This document shows, one piece after another, positions 1-13,911 of a stretch of 64,000 nt of DNA. The stretch spans positions 143,501 through 207,500 of the forward strand of contig JAFEUB010000326.1 in assembly GCA_024529925.1 (NCBI GenBank). Direction: 5' to 3'. The number at the start of each line of letters is the position of its first letter. Positions within the stretch are counted from its first letter, which is position 1. Source of the stretch: Ophthalmolycus amberensis (Eukaryota; Chordata; Actinopteri; Perciformes; Zoarcidae). The notes beneath the pieces were generated by a model that did not search any database, was not told the DNA's origin, and saw only the letters and a program-made list of their open reading frames with translations. The translations under genes were made by a program, and so were the position numbers.

Positions 1-3000
1 AAAGAAGTGGAGTTGGAAAGCTCATTTAAAGAACATAAGAGGGAGGAAATAAGAGTGAGGGAGGTGCAGGAGTTCATTTTTTTTGAAGCAGCTGGAGAGG
101 GGGGTTGACAGGAAGAGTGTTAAGCACTTTGGGACATGGAGCCCCAGAAGTGACAGGACATTTGTTCCTGTCTCATTTGCATGCTAAGAGAAGAGCCTGG
201 TGCTTCTCTGTTGGCTTGAAGAGATACCTAAATGCCCTCTGGGTTGAAGGTGCCCTCCAGTCACAGAGTTCCGATTAGCTATCCCGGACCTGACACATGA
301 CCTCAACCAAAAACGCATGACCTGGGACAGCAGTAACAGAGAGCAGACGGGCAAGTCTTTGTCTCCTTTACCTCGCTTTCCCCCACTCAATCTCTGCTGC
401 CTGTCTTTACCTCTTCTCTTCCTGTCTTCATCTCCGCTAGCACCTCAATTTTCTCCACTTTTATTCAGCTTCTTACCTGCAGAAGCCCCACTGATGATTG
501 AAATGGAATTGAACCAGCCACTCAGGCCTCTGCTCATATTCCCCACTGAGAATTTTTCCACACAAACTTCAAAACAAACTGAGGACCAAGGAAGGCTTTA
601 TTCTTGCTTTGCTTATTCATGAGATTGACATTCAGCAGCATGCAAAATGTAGACCTAAACAGGGCTTGCTGCTCCACTTGGTTTATCTCTGTCTATTCTG
701 GCCAGGAGTTGTGACCCCATGCCAATAGCTTTGCCAAACTCTCACCCACACGCAAATGAACTGAGAAGTTTACATGAATATCAAGCATACTAAAATAAAA
801 ATGTACACATGCAAAAGCTTTCATGCAAAAATGAATTCAAGAAAACTGTAAATGTTATGTAGTGAAACATCTTAGATGTACAATGACTTAACGTAAAGTG
901 TTGCCATTTTTTTGTTTTGTTCCTTTAATGCATAAGACTGATCGCAGTTGCACAAAGGTCACTGCACTCACATAAATGAATTACCTTTTTTCTTTTAATT
1001 AAGTAGACAGTCATATGGAACATGTCAATTCATCAATAATAAATAACAGAGTGGTTGATTCATTTTCTGCTGATTAACAGGATTAATCAACAGATTGCCT
1101 CAGCTCTGTATCTGAGACTTACTTTACATTATGTTTAATAAAATGCATGTTGCAGATTGTAACAAAGTGAAGTCTCTATTTTTCCTGTGACATCAAAAAA
1201 CATCCTTTGCTTTCATTATGCTTTGTCCCTCTGAATTCCTGAGTAATATTGCGAACAGTGACTACACTCCTCTCCAGGCTATGTGAGTGTGAATGTGCTA
1301 CTGCGTTGTAGGCTTGATGCTGGGTAATTGCAGTTCATTTCAACTGGGAAAAAATATTATTCTCACGCCTTTCTGTGTTACGCCCAGAAGGCAGCGCTTT
1401 CTATGTGTAAAGTATCTGTCTCTCTGACATTTAGATTTGCCTTCTAAAGATGATATTTTTCAAAACTGGCATTTCTTCATATGTTTTCTAGAGGCGACAA
1501 AATTATTCTTTTAAATCCCAGTCAGAGTGCTCATATAAGTGTGTAATTTGTCCAACCCTAAATTGTTTGTTTGTTTTGTTTTCTTTTGTTATATGGATTT
1601 TATTTCATGCTGCACTAACATTGTTGTCATTGTACTTGTACCTTTCTGGACATTATCTTTACTCACATGTCGGCTGTGTTGGTGGTGGCTGAGGCTGTGG
1701 GAGTGCAGGGCCCAGCTGTAGGGAAAAAAAACACAAAGTGCACATTTGTCACATTTTTTGTATAAGTGTGATTTACATGAGGCACAAATAAACTATATAG
1801 CAGAAGCTTGATAGGTTCGGATGGCAGTTGATCGTTTTTTGGTGTCTGAGGGAAGATTAATGGTGCACTGAATGCATCGAGGAGACATGCTCATCTTTGA
1901 ATTGCTGGAGATTTCCAATTACTGCACTCTGGTGCCTCGCAATGAACCTTTATCCATTCTGCAAATGAGCATGCTATCCCGAAATAATTTCCTCAACAAA
2001 GATGGTGCTGCACATTATGAAATATTCAGAACTCAATTTTCCTGCTCTATCAGACTTTGGAAAGATCCATAATTACACGATAATCCTCAATGTAATTCTT
2101 TTTGGGTACTTTGGGAATTTGAGTTCTCTTCACAGTAAAATGTTACGTTGGAAAGTTGGATGAAGCCGTTGTCGCATTTATGATTGTTTTAGGGGATTAT
2201 GTATGTCAATCTTATTTTACCATTATTCTGCACAAGGTTGATATCTACAGTATCATTCAAAACGTCAGGACTAATGAGATACAAACAGCTGATGCATTTG
2301 CGGGTATTGTCAGTCAGACTATCATAAACTATCATAAACGAACAGAGAGACCAGATTGAAAACAGTTATTACAAAAGCTGTCGGGCTACCTAGACACATA
2401 AACTTTCCTCAGAAGTGGCTATAATCTTCTGAGAATGGCAGCTTTATGTTAAAAAACAAACAGCACCACATTACATTGTAATTTCACATATGGTATAATA
2501 ATACAAAGTAATAAAACAGTATTAGAAGCCAAAAGGTGTGGAACGGTTTGGCTCGCTGGCCAGAAATGTGGGGTTAAAGTTCAGTTAATGTGCAGTGCAT
2601 CTACGCCGAAAGGAGGCATGTGTCGGATATATTGACATTTTAAAGGTAAACAGAAAGGGTCTGTTGTGTTTGAGACAGAAGGCCATTTGGCCAAAATGGC
2701 GGTGTGAGCACACAATGGTCCATAAAAGAGGACAAGTGTATTATGTGCACAAGAATTTACATTGAATTGTGTGCCGTAAAAAGCGTGCTTCACATTTCCT
2801 GTGTAGCTGCTGCCACATACTGCTCGGGGTTTAAAATGTATAATACAATTTAGACAGCACTATCTCACTGTAAGATATTTAAGAAAGCGGGCCATAAAAA
2901 AATCCCTTAGCCACTGGCTTTAAGACCGATAAAGTTAAATAGAGCTGCTGACATTTTTAGTATTGTAATATTGTAAGTCAGTCCTACCGCTGCATGTGTG

Positions 3001-3270
3001 TAGCCTATGAGGTAGATTGTGTCAAAACAGCTGTCAGTCACAGCGACAGAACGCTCGGCATGATGACATTAATGACGCTCTTGTTAAAATGTGAGGCCCG
3101 AGTGATAACAGTGCCGAGCTTAAAGGCCAAAGCTGTCACAGCAGAGGAGAAGAGAAAGCAGAGTGGAGCGGTGAGGTGGAGAGAGGAGTGTAGGAGGCTG
3201 CTGGAGTTCACAGATACACATCACTGATAGAGGTGCCATGTTACAATGGGCTCCCTCTCGCTCATTGTTT
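1..3270. other. Intergenic, no gene seen
   Basis: AT-rich unique sequence with only short chance ORFs. A perfect octamer ATTTGCAT lies at 175-182. No repeat that I can name. Confidence 0.6.
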
Positions 3271-3274
3271 TTCA

Positions 3275-3840
3275 ACACTGAATCCAAGTTGACAAAAACA
3301 GAATCTTAATGTCAAAGTGAAAACAGATGATCCAAGTGATCCAAATATAAACTTCTGAATTCATGTTTGCATTAGTATTTACCCCCTTCAACAAGACACA
3401 CCTAAATCATTACCGGTATGAAGAGACTTAAGGCAACCCTGAAGGAGTTACAAGCTGCAGAGGTTGAGGTTGGAGCAACTCTGGATACAAACAACAGTTG
3501 CATGGTTGTTTCACCAGTTGTGGGTGAGACTAGCCACAGGGCATGTGGGAGACTCTGAAGCCAGCTGGAAGAAGGTTCTATAGCCTGATGAGACCAAAAT
3601 GCATTGTTTTAGTCATCCGACAGAATACCATGTCACACTGCACATCATCACGAACATACCAGAGATGGCTACCAGCTAGACACTAAGGGAGTCAGTTTGG
3701 TGCTGTGCAGGTAGTGTACAGTAGTTTTGTTTCTTTTGAGCTTTTTGACTGAAGTGTCCAGATGTGCAAAGCTCATAGAGACCTATGCACACAGACTCAA
3801 GGCTGTAATTGCTGCCAAAGGTGCTGCTAAAGTAATTTGT
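3275..3840. mobile_element. Degraded, rearranged dispersed repeat
   Basis: Phrases recall a DNA-transposon-like repeat common in fish and frog: TTCAACACTGAATCCAAGTT at the left end, GGAGTTACAAGCTGCAGAGG near 3445, CTGGAAGAAGGTTCTATAGC near 3565, and CTGCCAAAGGTGCTGCTAAA near the right end. In intact copies these lie further apart, so this copy is shortened and internally deleted. No transposase reading frame remains. The family is named from memory of its phrasing only. Confidence 0.55.
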
Positions 3841-3847
3841 CAATAAT

Positions 3848-4156
<309 letters not shown>

Positions 4157-6095
4157 ATCACATAAAATGAACAGATGTGCTAAATACGGAATATAAGGCT
4201 ATAATGTGGCCAAGTTTCAGAGGACTGTTCACCTCAGTCTGTTGTTAACAGCATTAGTCATTTCCCTCTGCAAAAACAAAAGACATTTTTGCCAGCGTAA
4301 TCCAACCCTGATGCCCCTCATTTTCTCAACACCATTTTGTGATGAATTTCCATCTGCAAAGTATTTCCGAATACTTTGCCCAAGGAGGTGTAATTTAAAT
4401 AATATCAGTCACTGTGCTGCTGCCAGAATAAGAATTATGTCTGCACTAATATCTCAACTGACACGGAGCAGAGGAAAGACTGAATAACAAAAATGCAATA
4501 ATTCACCCAACGTTATTATCAACCTAATTATAATGGGGAATATAGTCAAGTCTCTTTTCCTGCTTGAATTCAGAACAAATTAGCAAAATGATCAGTTATG
4601 TTAATTTTGTTCAGGAGGGTTGACTATCATTCATTTACAGACCACAACAGAAATGTTTAATGGTGCTGAATTAGCAGAGACATTTGGTAAAATGAGGCCA
4701 CAAACTAAAACACATACTCAACAATACCTTCTCCCTGGTCTCATTTAAAGGTCACATGAACTATATAAATATTAAACATTCATATCAAATTTACAATAGT
4801 ATGCAAACTAACCACACACCAAGAGTCTACCCATTTTCCAGATTTCATAATTATATCACTATAACAAATTTAATGAGACCAATCAGCACTGAACATTTTT
4901 GCCTCCAAGGAAGCAGAGGTCTCAGTCAGTCACAGAGGTACTTCTTGGTCATTCTCGATTAATTTGCAGAGTGTGTTCTCCGAGTGTCAGGGTCTCGGCA
5001 GTGTCGTTCCCCAATGACTCCCACCTCCGAGCCCGCTGCACAAGGGGGGCCCTAATTAGATTCTCATGTGTATTTAATGGACTTGCTGCCTTTGGTCCTG
5101 TGAGAGAGCGCCTGATGCTACAACCTCTGTACGAAGGTCCCTCCACATATGGGAGTGACTTTGGAGAGGAACTCGACATGTACAACATGTGTAACGTGTG
5201 TGTGTGTGTGTGTGCGTGTATGTATGCGTGTGTGTGTGTGTGTGTGTGTGTGTATTTGCGCTTAACAGGGCACAAACCTGAAGCCAAACTGCAGCAGAAC
5301 AATGCTTTCTGTTATTTTTCTGGCTTTGTCCATTCTTCGGGTCCTGGACTTTTCTGTAAAGTCTTTAAATTACACACAAGCAAACAAAAAAGTACCTTTC
5401 ACTGTTATGCTTTACACAGTCTCCTTTACATGTATGCCTTTTATTTTGTGGACATGGCTTTACTTCCTCATTGTTTGTGGTCCCACACACCCCACTGCTG
5501 TAAGTGTAAAAATGATGATCAACATAAAAGAAATCCAAAAATCTATTTTTATTTACCTCAAATATGTTTTTCTTTTCTTCTGAACTTCTTTAAACCCGCT
5601 ATGTAGAAAAATATTTAAGTGGGAATCCTTTCTTTTCCCACAAACTGGGCTTTCACATTCAATGAAAGCGTGAAAATACAGAAAATTACGATAAAGCACT
5701 GTTTTATTGCCAAAAAGGAAATAATATTGTTTTCATTTTAAATGGGGCATGGACAAATATATTGTTATTTTCCAGTAAGTCATCCACATATATATATATA
5801 TATGTATAAATGTACAGTATGCCATTCTAAATAGTCATAGAATGGTTTCTTTAAAACTCCCAAAACAGAAATCCTATTGCACTTATTTGGGATTTCGGAG
5901 GGGGTCAAGGCCAGAATAAAAATCCATTGTATTTAATCATGTTTTACTTGACTTCTGATACAAAATTTGTTTTTATGTTCATGTTTTATGTTTCCAAGTA
6001 ATTTTACAAAAAAAGGGTCATGATAAAATGATATGAAGCATGTTTTTTGGGCTGTTGAAGAGTGCCTGGGGTCTCCAGGACCTCTAGCAGAACAT
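4157..6095. other. Intergenic, no gene seen
   Basis: AT-rich. The GT tract at 5196-5253 and a short TA run at about 5790 are the only structures. A 235-codon frame at 4899-5606 runs across the GT tract and has no domain-like content. Confidence 0.6.
5196..5253. repeat. (GT)n microsatellite
   Basis: GT dinucleotides interrupted by GCGTGTATGTATGC in the middle. Confidence 0.95.
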
Positions 6096-6100
6096 TTGGG

Positions 6101-6296
6101 TTAAAGGGGCAGTTGACCCAAATTATAAAAACAACATATTTTCTCACTTTGCTCGAAATAATTTACAAAACATGTTGGACACTTCTTCAGGAGAAAACAA
6201 TGAAAACTGTGCACAGTGAGGTGTGTAGATTATCAGGCCAATAGGAACATGTCTCTGCAAAGAGATGTTGCCGTTGAATATTTCTTTGCCCTTTAA
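6101..6296. mobile_element. TTAA-bounded MITE, about 196 bp
   Basis: Left end TTAAAGGGGCAGTTGACCCA, right end TGCCCTTTAA, so the outer 10-11 bases form an inverted repeat (TTAAAGGGGCA against TTAAAGGGCA) and both ends are TTAA. A TTAA target and short inverted ends fit a piggyBac-type non-autonomous element. The opening is close to a repeat widespread in fish (GTTAAAGGG-CAGTT-ACCC). Confidence 0.5.
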
Positions 6297-7244
6297 TGGG
6301 CAGCTGTCAGCAGAGACAGACAGGAAACCAGAAGATACAGAGAGCTGTATGTTACAAATTAACTGGGGGTGTTGTGGGTATATGTGTCTTAAACACTCAG
6401 TCACAAGGACACCTACCTGGGTGAATGGCTGCTTAACTCTCACCCATTTGAATGTTTTCACTTTCCGAGCGGACTGTTTTAATGAGGACAGACATCTGGA
6501 CCAATCTCACAATTTCGGGGCTGTGATGAATGTGACCCCTGTGGTAAGCCCTTGCCCCCAACCCCACGAGGACACATAAAGCAGTAGCACAGCCCCTGTT
6601 AAAGGGCTGCATGCGAACATAAATCGGTCCTGGCGCTTCTTAACTGTCCAATTTGCATGGCCCCGTGCACAAAGAGGCTAACGATGTTTTACAAGACAAA
6701 CATGCACAAACACGTCCACACAACCACACATATTCATGCAGGTAGATGAAAAGGTGGCGCTTTCCTTTTTATACACGTTTGTGTTCTTGTGTATACTACA
6801 CAGCATGTTTTTGTGTACGCAAGAATACAATTCAAGCCTGTCTGATGTGACTAAATCTTGAATCTACAAACACAAATTGCAGGAGAAAAAGAAAACACAC
6901 GCACATAGATGAAATCTTTGAGAGACAAGCACAGGATTTTTAGAAGAGAGTGAAAATGAAAAAACAAAGACAGAAAATAGAGAAGGAGCGAGACTGCCGA
7001 TGGGAAAAGGCAAGATGAAGAGGGTGGTGAGATGGGAGTCTGGGTAGTTTTATCTGGTGGGCAGGGAGACGGTGGCGGGAGGATCTGTCTCTGTTAGAGA
7101 GAACACGGCCCTGTTATTAAAGCCATTCATCACTGGCTGAATATTCTCCCTTTAATAGGCTCTGTCGTTAATTACCCAACTTTGTCAAGATAGGGAGTCA
7201 GGGGCTCTCTGTTTTCTCGGCCCGCAGACAAGCTCACAAGTATA
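6297..7244. other. Intergenic, no gene seen
   Basis: Unique sequence. The part at 7100-7195 is rich in TTAAT/TTAATTA homeodomain-type cores and free of repeats. An octamer ATTTGCAT is at 6651-6658. Confidence 0.5.
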
Positions 7245-7247
7245 CGC

Positions 7248-7303
<56 letters not shown>
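7245..7303. repeat. (CA)n microsatellite
   Basis: About 29 CA units, with a shorter second CA tract at 7360-7384. Confidence 0.95.
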
Positions 7304-7305
<2 letters not shown>

Positions 7306-7647
7306 TAACACGTCAGCAGGTGATGGGACACATTTTCACAGATGCCGTGGCAGGAGAAGGCACACACACATACACACACACACACCATTTCCAAAACGTA
7401 AATGGTTCACATGCAACAACAGCAGCACCTATACACTATAATGCAATCCAGTACAGTAGCCCTGCAAGAAATTCTACCTTTGCGAAGCTTATCATGTTCA
7501 GTTTTTGCAAAGGCCGTCAGAGAAGCGTTGATTCAACTCTGCTGAAATTTTGGAGGTCATAGTTTGTGGTGGAGTTGTATTGGTTTGCATTAAGTTGCAC
7601 AGATTCCAACCCTCCCCACTTCGTCCTGATTGTGTCTACGGTGGGGC

Positions 7648-8236
7648 TGAAACATATAGTCAATAAATTGATATTCAATTGAAAAAAAGTTTTAACTGCA
7701 AAAATGCCTACAACTCATTGGTGTAATTGCTGGTTTTCTTTGTCTTCTACAGTGGTGGAACGTACCAAACATTTACTCAAGTACTGTACTTGAGTACAAA
7801 ATTGAGGTACTTTGAGGTATACTTAATACTTCTTTATACTGCTACAACAATTTAGAGGTAAATTAACTTGATAGCTTTTTTTTGCTATATTTCAGATTAT
7901 GATTTTACATATAAAACCTATCATCCGTTTATAAAAATATATTTTAGACACTATAATAAATATTAAACTATAAAACTGTTAATATTTACACAATAAAGTC
8001 TTTGTAATAATAATCAGTCATCGTATACCATTCACAGGGTTCCTTTTTCTGTATTACGAGTTCTTTCACTGTGAAAGTAAATTAAACATCTTTGTCTTTG
8101 AGGACGCCTCTTTGGGCTATGGGAAACTGGGATTGGCATTTTACATTATTTTCGGACTTTCTACAGACCACGCAATTAATTAAGAAAATTAACAGCAGAT
8201 TAATCGCTAATGGATTTAATCATTAGTTGCAGCCCT
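7648..8236. mobile_element. Nested MITE pair (host MITE interrupted by a second element)
   Basis: The left part (7648-7750) starts GGGCTGAAACATATAGTCAA and the right part (about 8075-8236) ends ATTAGTTGCAGCCCTAG. These are inverted ends (GGGCTGAAAC against AGGGCTGCAAC) of one fish MITE family whose other copies lie at 49746 and 51650. Between them sits a different element starting AGTGGTGGAACGTACC with TTTACTCAAGTACTGTACTT (7751 to about 8070); its right end is missing. The simplest reading is insertion of the second element into the first, then loss of the junction. Confidence 0.6.
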
Positions 8237-9568
8237 AGTCGTCTTCTTCATTAATGTGGTGGAAAAGGATCACAATGAGTTCCGACCACCTCTGCTTTAT
8301 CTAAGTGCGTCCACTCATTTCAACACAATTCACACAAGCACCACACTTAGCATCATAGCCTCTACAGTAGCTCTATGTCAACAATAACAAAGAGTTAGAG
8401 CGCTCCTTACATGTATTTGGGAAGTTGCATCAGTGGGACTTCATTTATGTTGAGCTAACTGTGTTAGCTGCCCTCTGTAGAAGGCTATAGGACCAGAACG
8501 TCCTCCTCCTCCCTTCTTATCCCTAATCAGACTCTTTTGTGATCCTTTTATAATTAGCCACTTAACTATCCAGCAGAATGGAACTGTGGCTGTAAAGCAT
8601 TTACAAGGGTCCTTGACAGGACACGCCAGCACCTTTTGTTTAGCAATTAGTTTGTCTGTGAAAGGGATAAGACAAATAGGCCGGCAGAGCATCTGGTGGC
8701 CTTGTAGCTCTTACTGCCTGAGTGAGAGAGAGAGAGAGAGGAAAAGAGAGGCAGAGAACAAGGAAGAAAGAGGATCAGAGCCATTCAGCAACAATAAGGA
8801 TCATACCACAAGGATTTGCTACAAGGGGCTGTAAAGTTTACAGTCGGAGGAAACTGATCTGGAAATGAATAAAGCAGCTCTGACAAATATGATGATAAGA
8901 GACTCAGAGAGGGCTGTGTAATAGGGACCTATTTTTCGCACGCTACTGATTAAGAACTGGCTAAGTGTCTGTAGAGATTCCCATGTGCACAATGCAGGAC
9001 AGGCAGAGTTTAGTATGCATCCCAGTAGGGTTTCCTTTAGTACCCAGTCATTTACATTGTAGTTATCCGAAGATAGAAGGAATCCAAGGCAGTGTGACAA
9101 CCGCTCCATTGATCCCTTTGGCCTGATTAGCTCACCAGTGTACCGTCAAAGCAAACTAATCAGATACATTGATCATGGAATACTTTTTAACGCTTCCCCA
9201 GGCAATAATAGGATTTTTTTCTCAAGTCAAATTACTAGTTAGTTATCTGTTCAGATGTGATGCTAGACATTTGGGATTTTGACATTTCCTATCAGATGTC
9301 AGCACTAGTCAATGGCTCGATTTTTAAAATCTATAACTGTTGTATAAGGAATACAGTAATGGCAATAAAATGCCATTTAATTTCCTGAAGCGTTTCTGTA
9401 AACCTAGCTTTGTGAGACTCATAGTGCTGATAGGTGTTACTCACCTCTGTTATGTTGGCTTCATTGCAGCTTGTCTGCTACTTTCACGTTTGTCCAGAAG
9501 AGGATGCTGTGTTCCCTGCATACAACAGGAGGTGGATGGTCTTCTGAGATCCCAAAGACTTCCTTCTA
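8237..9568. other. Intergenic, no gene seen
   Basis: Unique, with a short GA run at about 8721-8745. No supported gene. Confidence 0.55.
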
Positions 9569-9569
9569 C

Positions 9570-9570
9570 A

Positions 9571-9628
<58 letters not shown>

Positions 9629-9638
9629 TAGAGGAAAG
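9570..9638. repeat. (GA)n microsatellite
   Basis: Imperfect GA with GATA and GGAG interruptions. Confidence 0.93.
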
Positions 9639-10985
9639 AGACAGACCGAGAGAGTACGATTACTAAATACTGTGACTGAAATTGAAGATCCATTAACTCA
9701 CTCATTGTACTCCTTAAACAGAATAATATGTAAGATTAAACAGACACTGAACATGTCCAAATAAAACATTTGTACAATAAGGACAATCAAAACTGGGGAA
9801 CAAAATGTGTTGTAATATCTGAGCCATAATTCCCGCCTATTTGATGCCTAGTGAGCAAACTCTGCCCCCAAAACAGGATCTAAATAAGAGAAACATTTCT
9901 TTTGTTGACAGTCGTCAGCCTGCAGCCCCTCAACGCTGAACACCCACTAATTGATTATAGATGTCATTTTCATTATTGACAGTAGAGGGCAGGATCCATA
10001 CATTGATTAGACCTCCATTGTGGGTAGGCCAAGTAATTGTATTGTGATGCCTATTAACACACAATTACACAGCTATGGAGAATAATGTTTTGCTTGTTGA
10101 CTCATACATGTTTATTTGCCTCGACCGTCTATTAAGTTTCATAGAACTGCTCTGACTGAATAGTACATGGCTTTTGAAAGAGGATTTGAAGGAAAGGGAG
10201 CTTGGCTGACATCTTCAGAGTTAAATATTCCTTATCCCATTTGCACCAATATCTAAACAAGCCCCACGACAGAGTTTGAACAGATGCAAGAGATACAAGT
10301 CTCTCTCTGATACCTGTGTTCCCGTGACGCCGGTGATCAAACGCTGCGATGGCATAACATCCCTTCCTGTCTGTCACACCCTCAGGCTAAACATCAGCAG
10401 AGCGCCTTGCAGCTGGCAAATGTTCTCATGACAAAGTTAAAATGTCTCGATTAATATCTGACTACTATGCTTTTTTTTGGGGACACTATTCCATGTCTCT
10501 GCTTTAGCTGCTTATCCATCTTGTGATTTCTGCTGGATAAATCCACCTTAGTAGTTGGTTGAAAGGACCCAACCAGCAGTACGATTTGATTCAGAAGAAC
10601 TGAAGAATCCTTCTCTGGTGGTTTGATGAGTGTGTTTATGATACTTTGCACAATATAAGAGCTTTGATGACATGTTTCTGTCCAGATTCAAAGGCATTTG
10701 TGCCTCATTTGTGCATCATGTTTTAATTGTATATAATAGGACAACAGAATGACAACTGATAAATGGCTGCAATAAGGTGAAACCACCGCCATCGAGGCCT
10801 CAACATGAATTTAGTTTCACCAGGAAAATGTAAGAATTGTTTGTTTGACCTGTATCCCGTCAATACAAAGCAATATCTACTTTTCACTCCTGTATCGTGG
10901 TACGTAACAATGATTCTTTAATTTCAGTCTTTTTTCAAACAGAGGGATAAATCTATCTCGAAATAGCAATGATTGTAGAAGCATC
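9639..10985. other. Intergenic, no gene seen
   Basis: Unique AT-rich sequence without a defensible ORF. Confidence 0.55.
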
Positions 10986-10989
10986 TAAA

Positions 10990-11122
10990 AAAAAAAAATA
11001 CATATTCGTGGCTCGCAGAAAATGTTTTTGCGACTGTGCTATTGTATTAATAATCTCAGGACTGCTCATATTTATTGTGCAACCCCTCCGGAGGGTCTCG
11101 ACCCACAAGTTTGGAACCGCCC
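10990..11122 (-). mobile_element. Fragment of a hAT-like fish repeat
   Basis: Read on the minus strand it begins near GGCGGTTCCAAACTTGTGGG, then GTCGAGACCCTCCGGAGGGG and a stretch with TAAATATGAGCAGTCCTGAG. This wording is typical of a repeat common in fish (CAGNGGTTCCCAAACTTTTGGGTC type). Only one end is present. Assignment is from memory. Confidence 0.45.
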
Positions 11123-13858
11123 CGCCCTAGACGGCGTCCACTCATATCATCAGTAGGTGTTTCTCCTACTTGACAGATAATGTCTCACCCGTCCATCGAC
11201 TTTTAACAAGGCCTCATGCATGACAGCGTGTGACTTAAAAGCCCGGGTAGTCAGACCTAATTAGCCAACGCCTAATCAGACAAGTCCCCTGCGCAAGGGC
11301 ACGAAGTGGGTTGTGGGGAGCAGTAAAGACCTTCCCTGTGGTTGACTCAGCAGAGGAAGACAAAGACTTAAAAGCAGTTGAGGACCCCATCTGTGATGCG
11401 GTTGCATCATTAAGTGCTAAAACCCCTGAACAATATGAACTGATGGCTCGATGGCATGTGAGCTTATTTAACTACAAATAAGACTTAAAAGTAATAATAT
11501 GAAGGGCCAAACTTCGTCTTACTCTTTAAACAATCTCTTCTCTTTAAATGTCTGTGTTCCTCTTGTGTCTCTGTTTCCACATCTGTTCAATAGCCCCCCT
11601 GTTCATCATTTCTGTAGTGTTGCCTTTTTACTGGACCTCTGAGACCCAAACCCTGGTGTACCTGTTTGGAGTTTGATTAACACTGAATTTTAGCACACAC
11701 CATTCAAGCCCAGCGGAGGGAGCTTAAAGGGGTTGCGCGCTGAAGCCTGTGGTACAGGACAGATGGAGAAGTGATAAATGGGGAGGAGGGATGGTTGTGA
11801 GTCAATTCTTGTTGGCTTCATTGTGCAAAAATTGGTCCGACATGGAGATGCCGAGTTGGAGAATGGGTTTTTGAGGCGGTGTTTTCGTGGTGGTGTAATC
11901 TAAGAGGAGAGGAGAGGACACCAGATAAGAGAGGACGAGACAGGAGGAGGCAGAACGGCAGTGCAGCCATGTCTCTTGACTCTGTCAGTCCCTGAGCACT
12001 AAAATATTGAAAAGCTTTTGTTTTGCCTAGTTAAACATGCACTGATGTGACACAAACTGTGAACAATGCCATTTCACACGCACGGGAATCCTCTCATTTT
12101 ATAATTCATGATGGAGCGACGACCGTTGCCCCGCAGTTTGTTCTCAACATTATACAGCTAGTATATACATACCTTAAAAAAACATTCAGCTCAGTACACA
12201 TACTATTTTAACAGTGTTAAAATGAATGTGTGTGTTGTACTTGTCAATTGTAAAGATTTAAACTTTTAATTTGTATGAATTTGTAGCAACAAATTAGTAA
12301 AACTGACCTATAGGCTGAGGCTCTTTGTCTCCTTCCTTCAGGCAGGTGTCCTGTCTGCTTATATGTAACATCATATTCCGAAATAGAGAAAGGAATGTCT
12401 TGGAAAAGTTGAAAAAGGTGAATTTAAAGCTCATGACTTTTTTCTCAACAGTGGCACATTTTCTTGCTGAAGGGGGACAGAACTGAGGTACAATAGGACA
12501 GTCTCAAGTTCTCATTGGACCATTGTCACAAAGTACTGTGAAATAAAATCTTGAACGGTTATCTTTGAAACTGTAAGACGTTTTCACGGATGCTCCAAAG
12601 CGCAATTATCTATCCTTCCCTGACATCAGTCTTATCCTTCCCCAGCTGCAACCCAATGCAGCTCTGTCCAGAAAACAGCACTTTATTTATGTTCAACAAG
12701 TACCTCACTATAGAAGAAGGCAATGAAGTTGGTCACTACCTTGAGGCTGAACAACTATTACGTGTAAATGCTTAGTTTGCTGACTTCTTTCTGTGAGAAA
12801 TGGGACAGAATAAATCAGTAACAGACAGGCTGCGTATTAGCTTATTTCGGATGCAGTATATTGGTGTTGTTGTGTATGTCTACACTACAGAAATGTACAA
12901 GGAGTACAAGAGAATAGTTTTGGAGCAGTTTTGCCATTACACTTCTTTTTTTTATTTTCAACAGTGAAATGTTCAGCACCATACTTATCTTGCTCCATCA
13001 TTTTTAAGAACCAAATTGAAAATGTCCTTAGCAGAAATGTTTGAGTTATGTATTTATGTAAAAACATGAATATCTGCCATTGCATCTTCTTAAATAACTC
13101 TAAAATATTGATATCAGTATTGATATACAAAGGAATCCATATCGCTATAGAAAAAAATAGAATATATGATAGTAATATATAGCACTAATAGCATGATTTG
13201 TATGATTATATTATGGTGTTATCTGCATGTTATATACATATATTAACAGTAAAAATATAATTGTTTAGAATTGTCTGTCTAAATGACTAAATGTTGAGGG
13301 TTGTTCCCAAGAAATCTCAAGAAAAATGTGTCTGCACACTAATTAGATGCTCCCAAATAGAGATTAAGTAGGAAGTATGGCCTTTTGACTTAACGCCTTC
13401 ATCAAGTAACCTCATAATTGTACTTGAAGTAAGAGCTCAGTCAAAAAGAGAAAAACAAATTCTTCAGAAAAACATAGATGGCACAATTTTAATTATTTTA
13501 ATTATTTAAAAAAGACCATCTAATGAAAATATTGAATCTAATTTTGTGAATCTGGTCCAGAGTCCAGTGAGTCTATATTATTCGTGTTCTGAAACACTTG
13601 CTGAAGAAGAACATAATGTGGACTCTGAGATTCAGTGCTAACAGTGACTGTTACAATGAATACAATATGAACACAGTCGAAATCACAGCTCACCTGTGAA
13701 ATAAATAATGTGTCAAGTGAAGAAAGAAAGAATGCCACCATGACTGACTCAGGTCTCGGCTAAATCCAGCTAAATCTGTTGGCTACTTGAACTCTAAAAA
13801 CATGGAGACATAGATTCAGCAAATACACAGTGATTATCCTACAGAATAAAACACTATT
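11123..13858. other. Intergenic, no gene seen
   Basis: Mostly unique. Strongly AT-rich at 13140-13260. No gene. Confidence 0.55.
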
Positions 13859-13861
13859 CAG

Positions 13862-13892
<31 letters not shown>

Positions 13893-13911
13893 AAGAGAGA
13901 GAGAGAGAGAG
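13862..13911. repeat. Compound (CA)n(GA)n microsatellite
   Basis: CA at 13862-13888, a short ATAGAA junction, then GA at 13893-13911. Small ORFs on both strands come from it. Confidence 0.95.

Noticed and set aside
4899..5606. 235-codon ORF on the + strand
   Set aside because: Passes through a GT microsatellite (VCVCVC run), has no domain-like content and overlaps other random frames.
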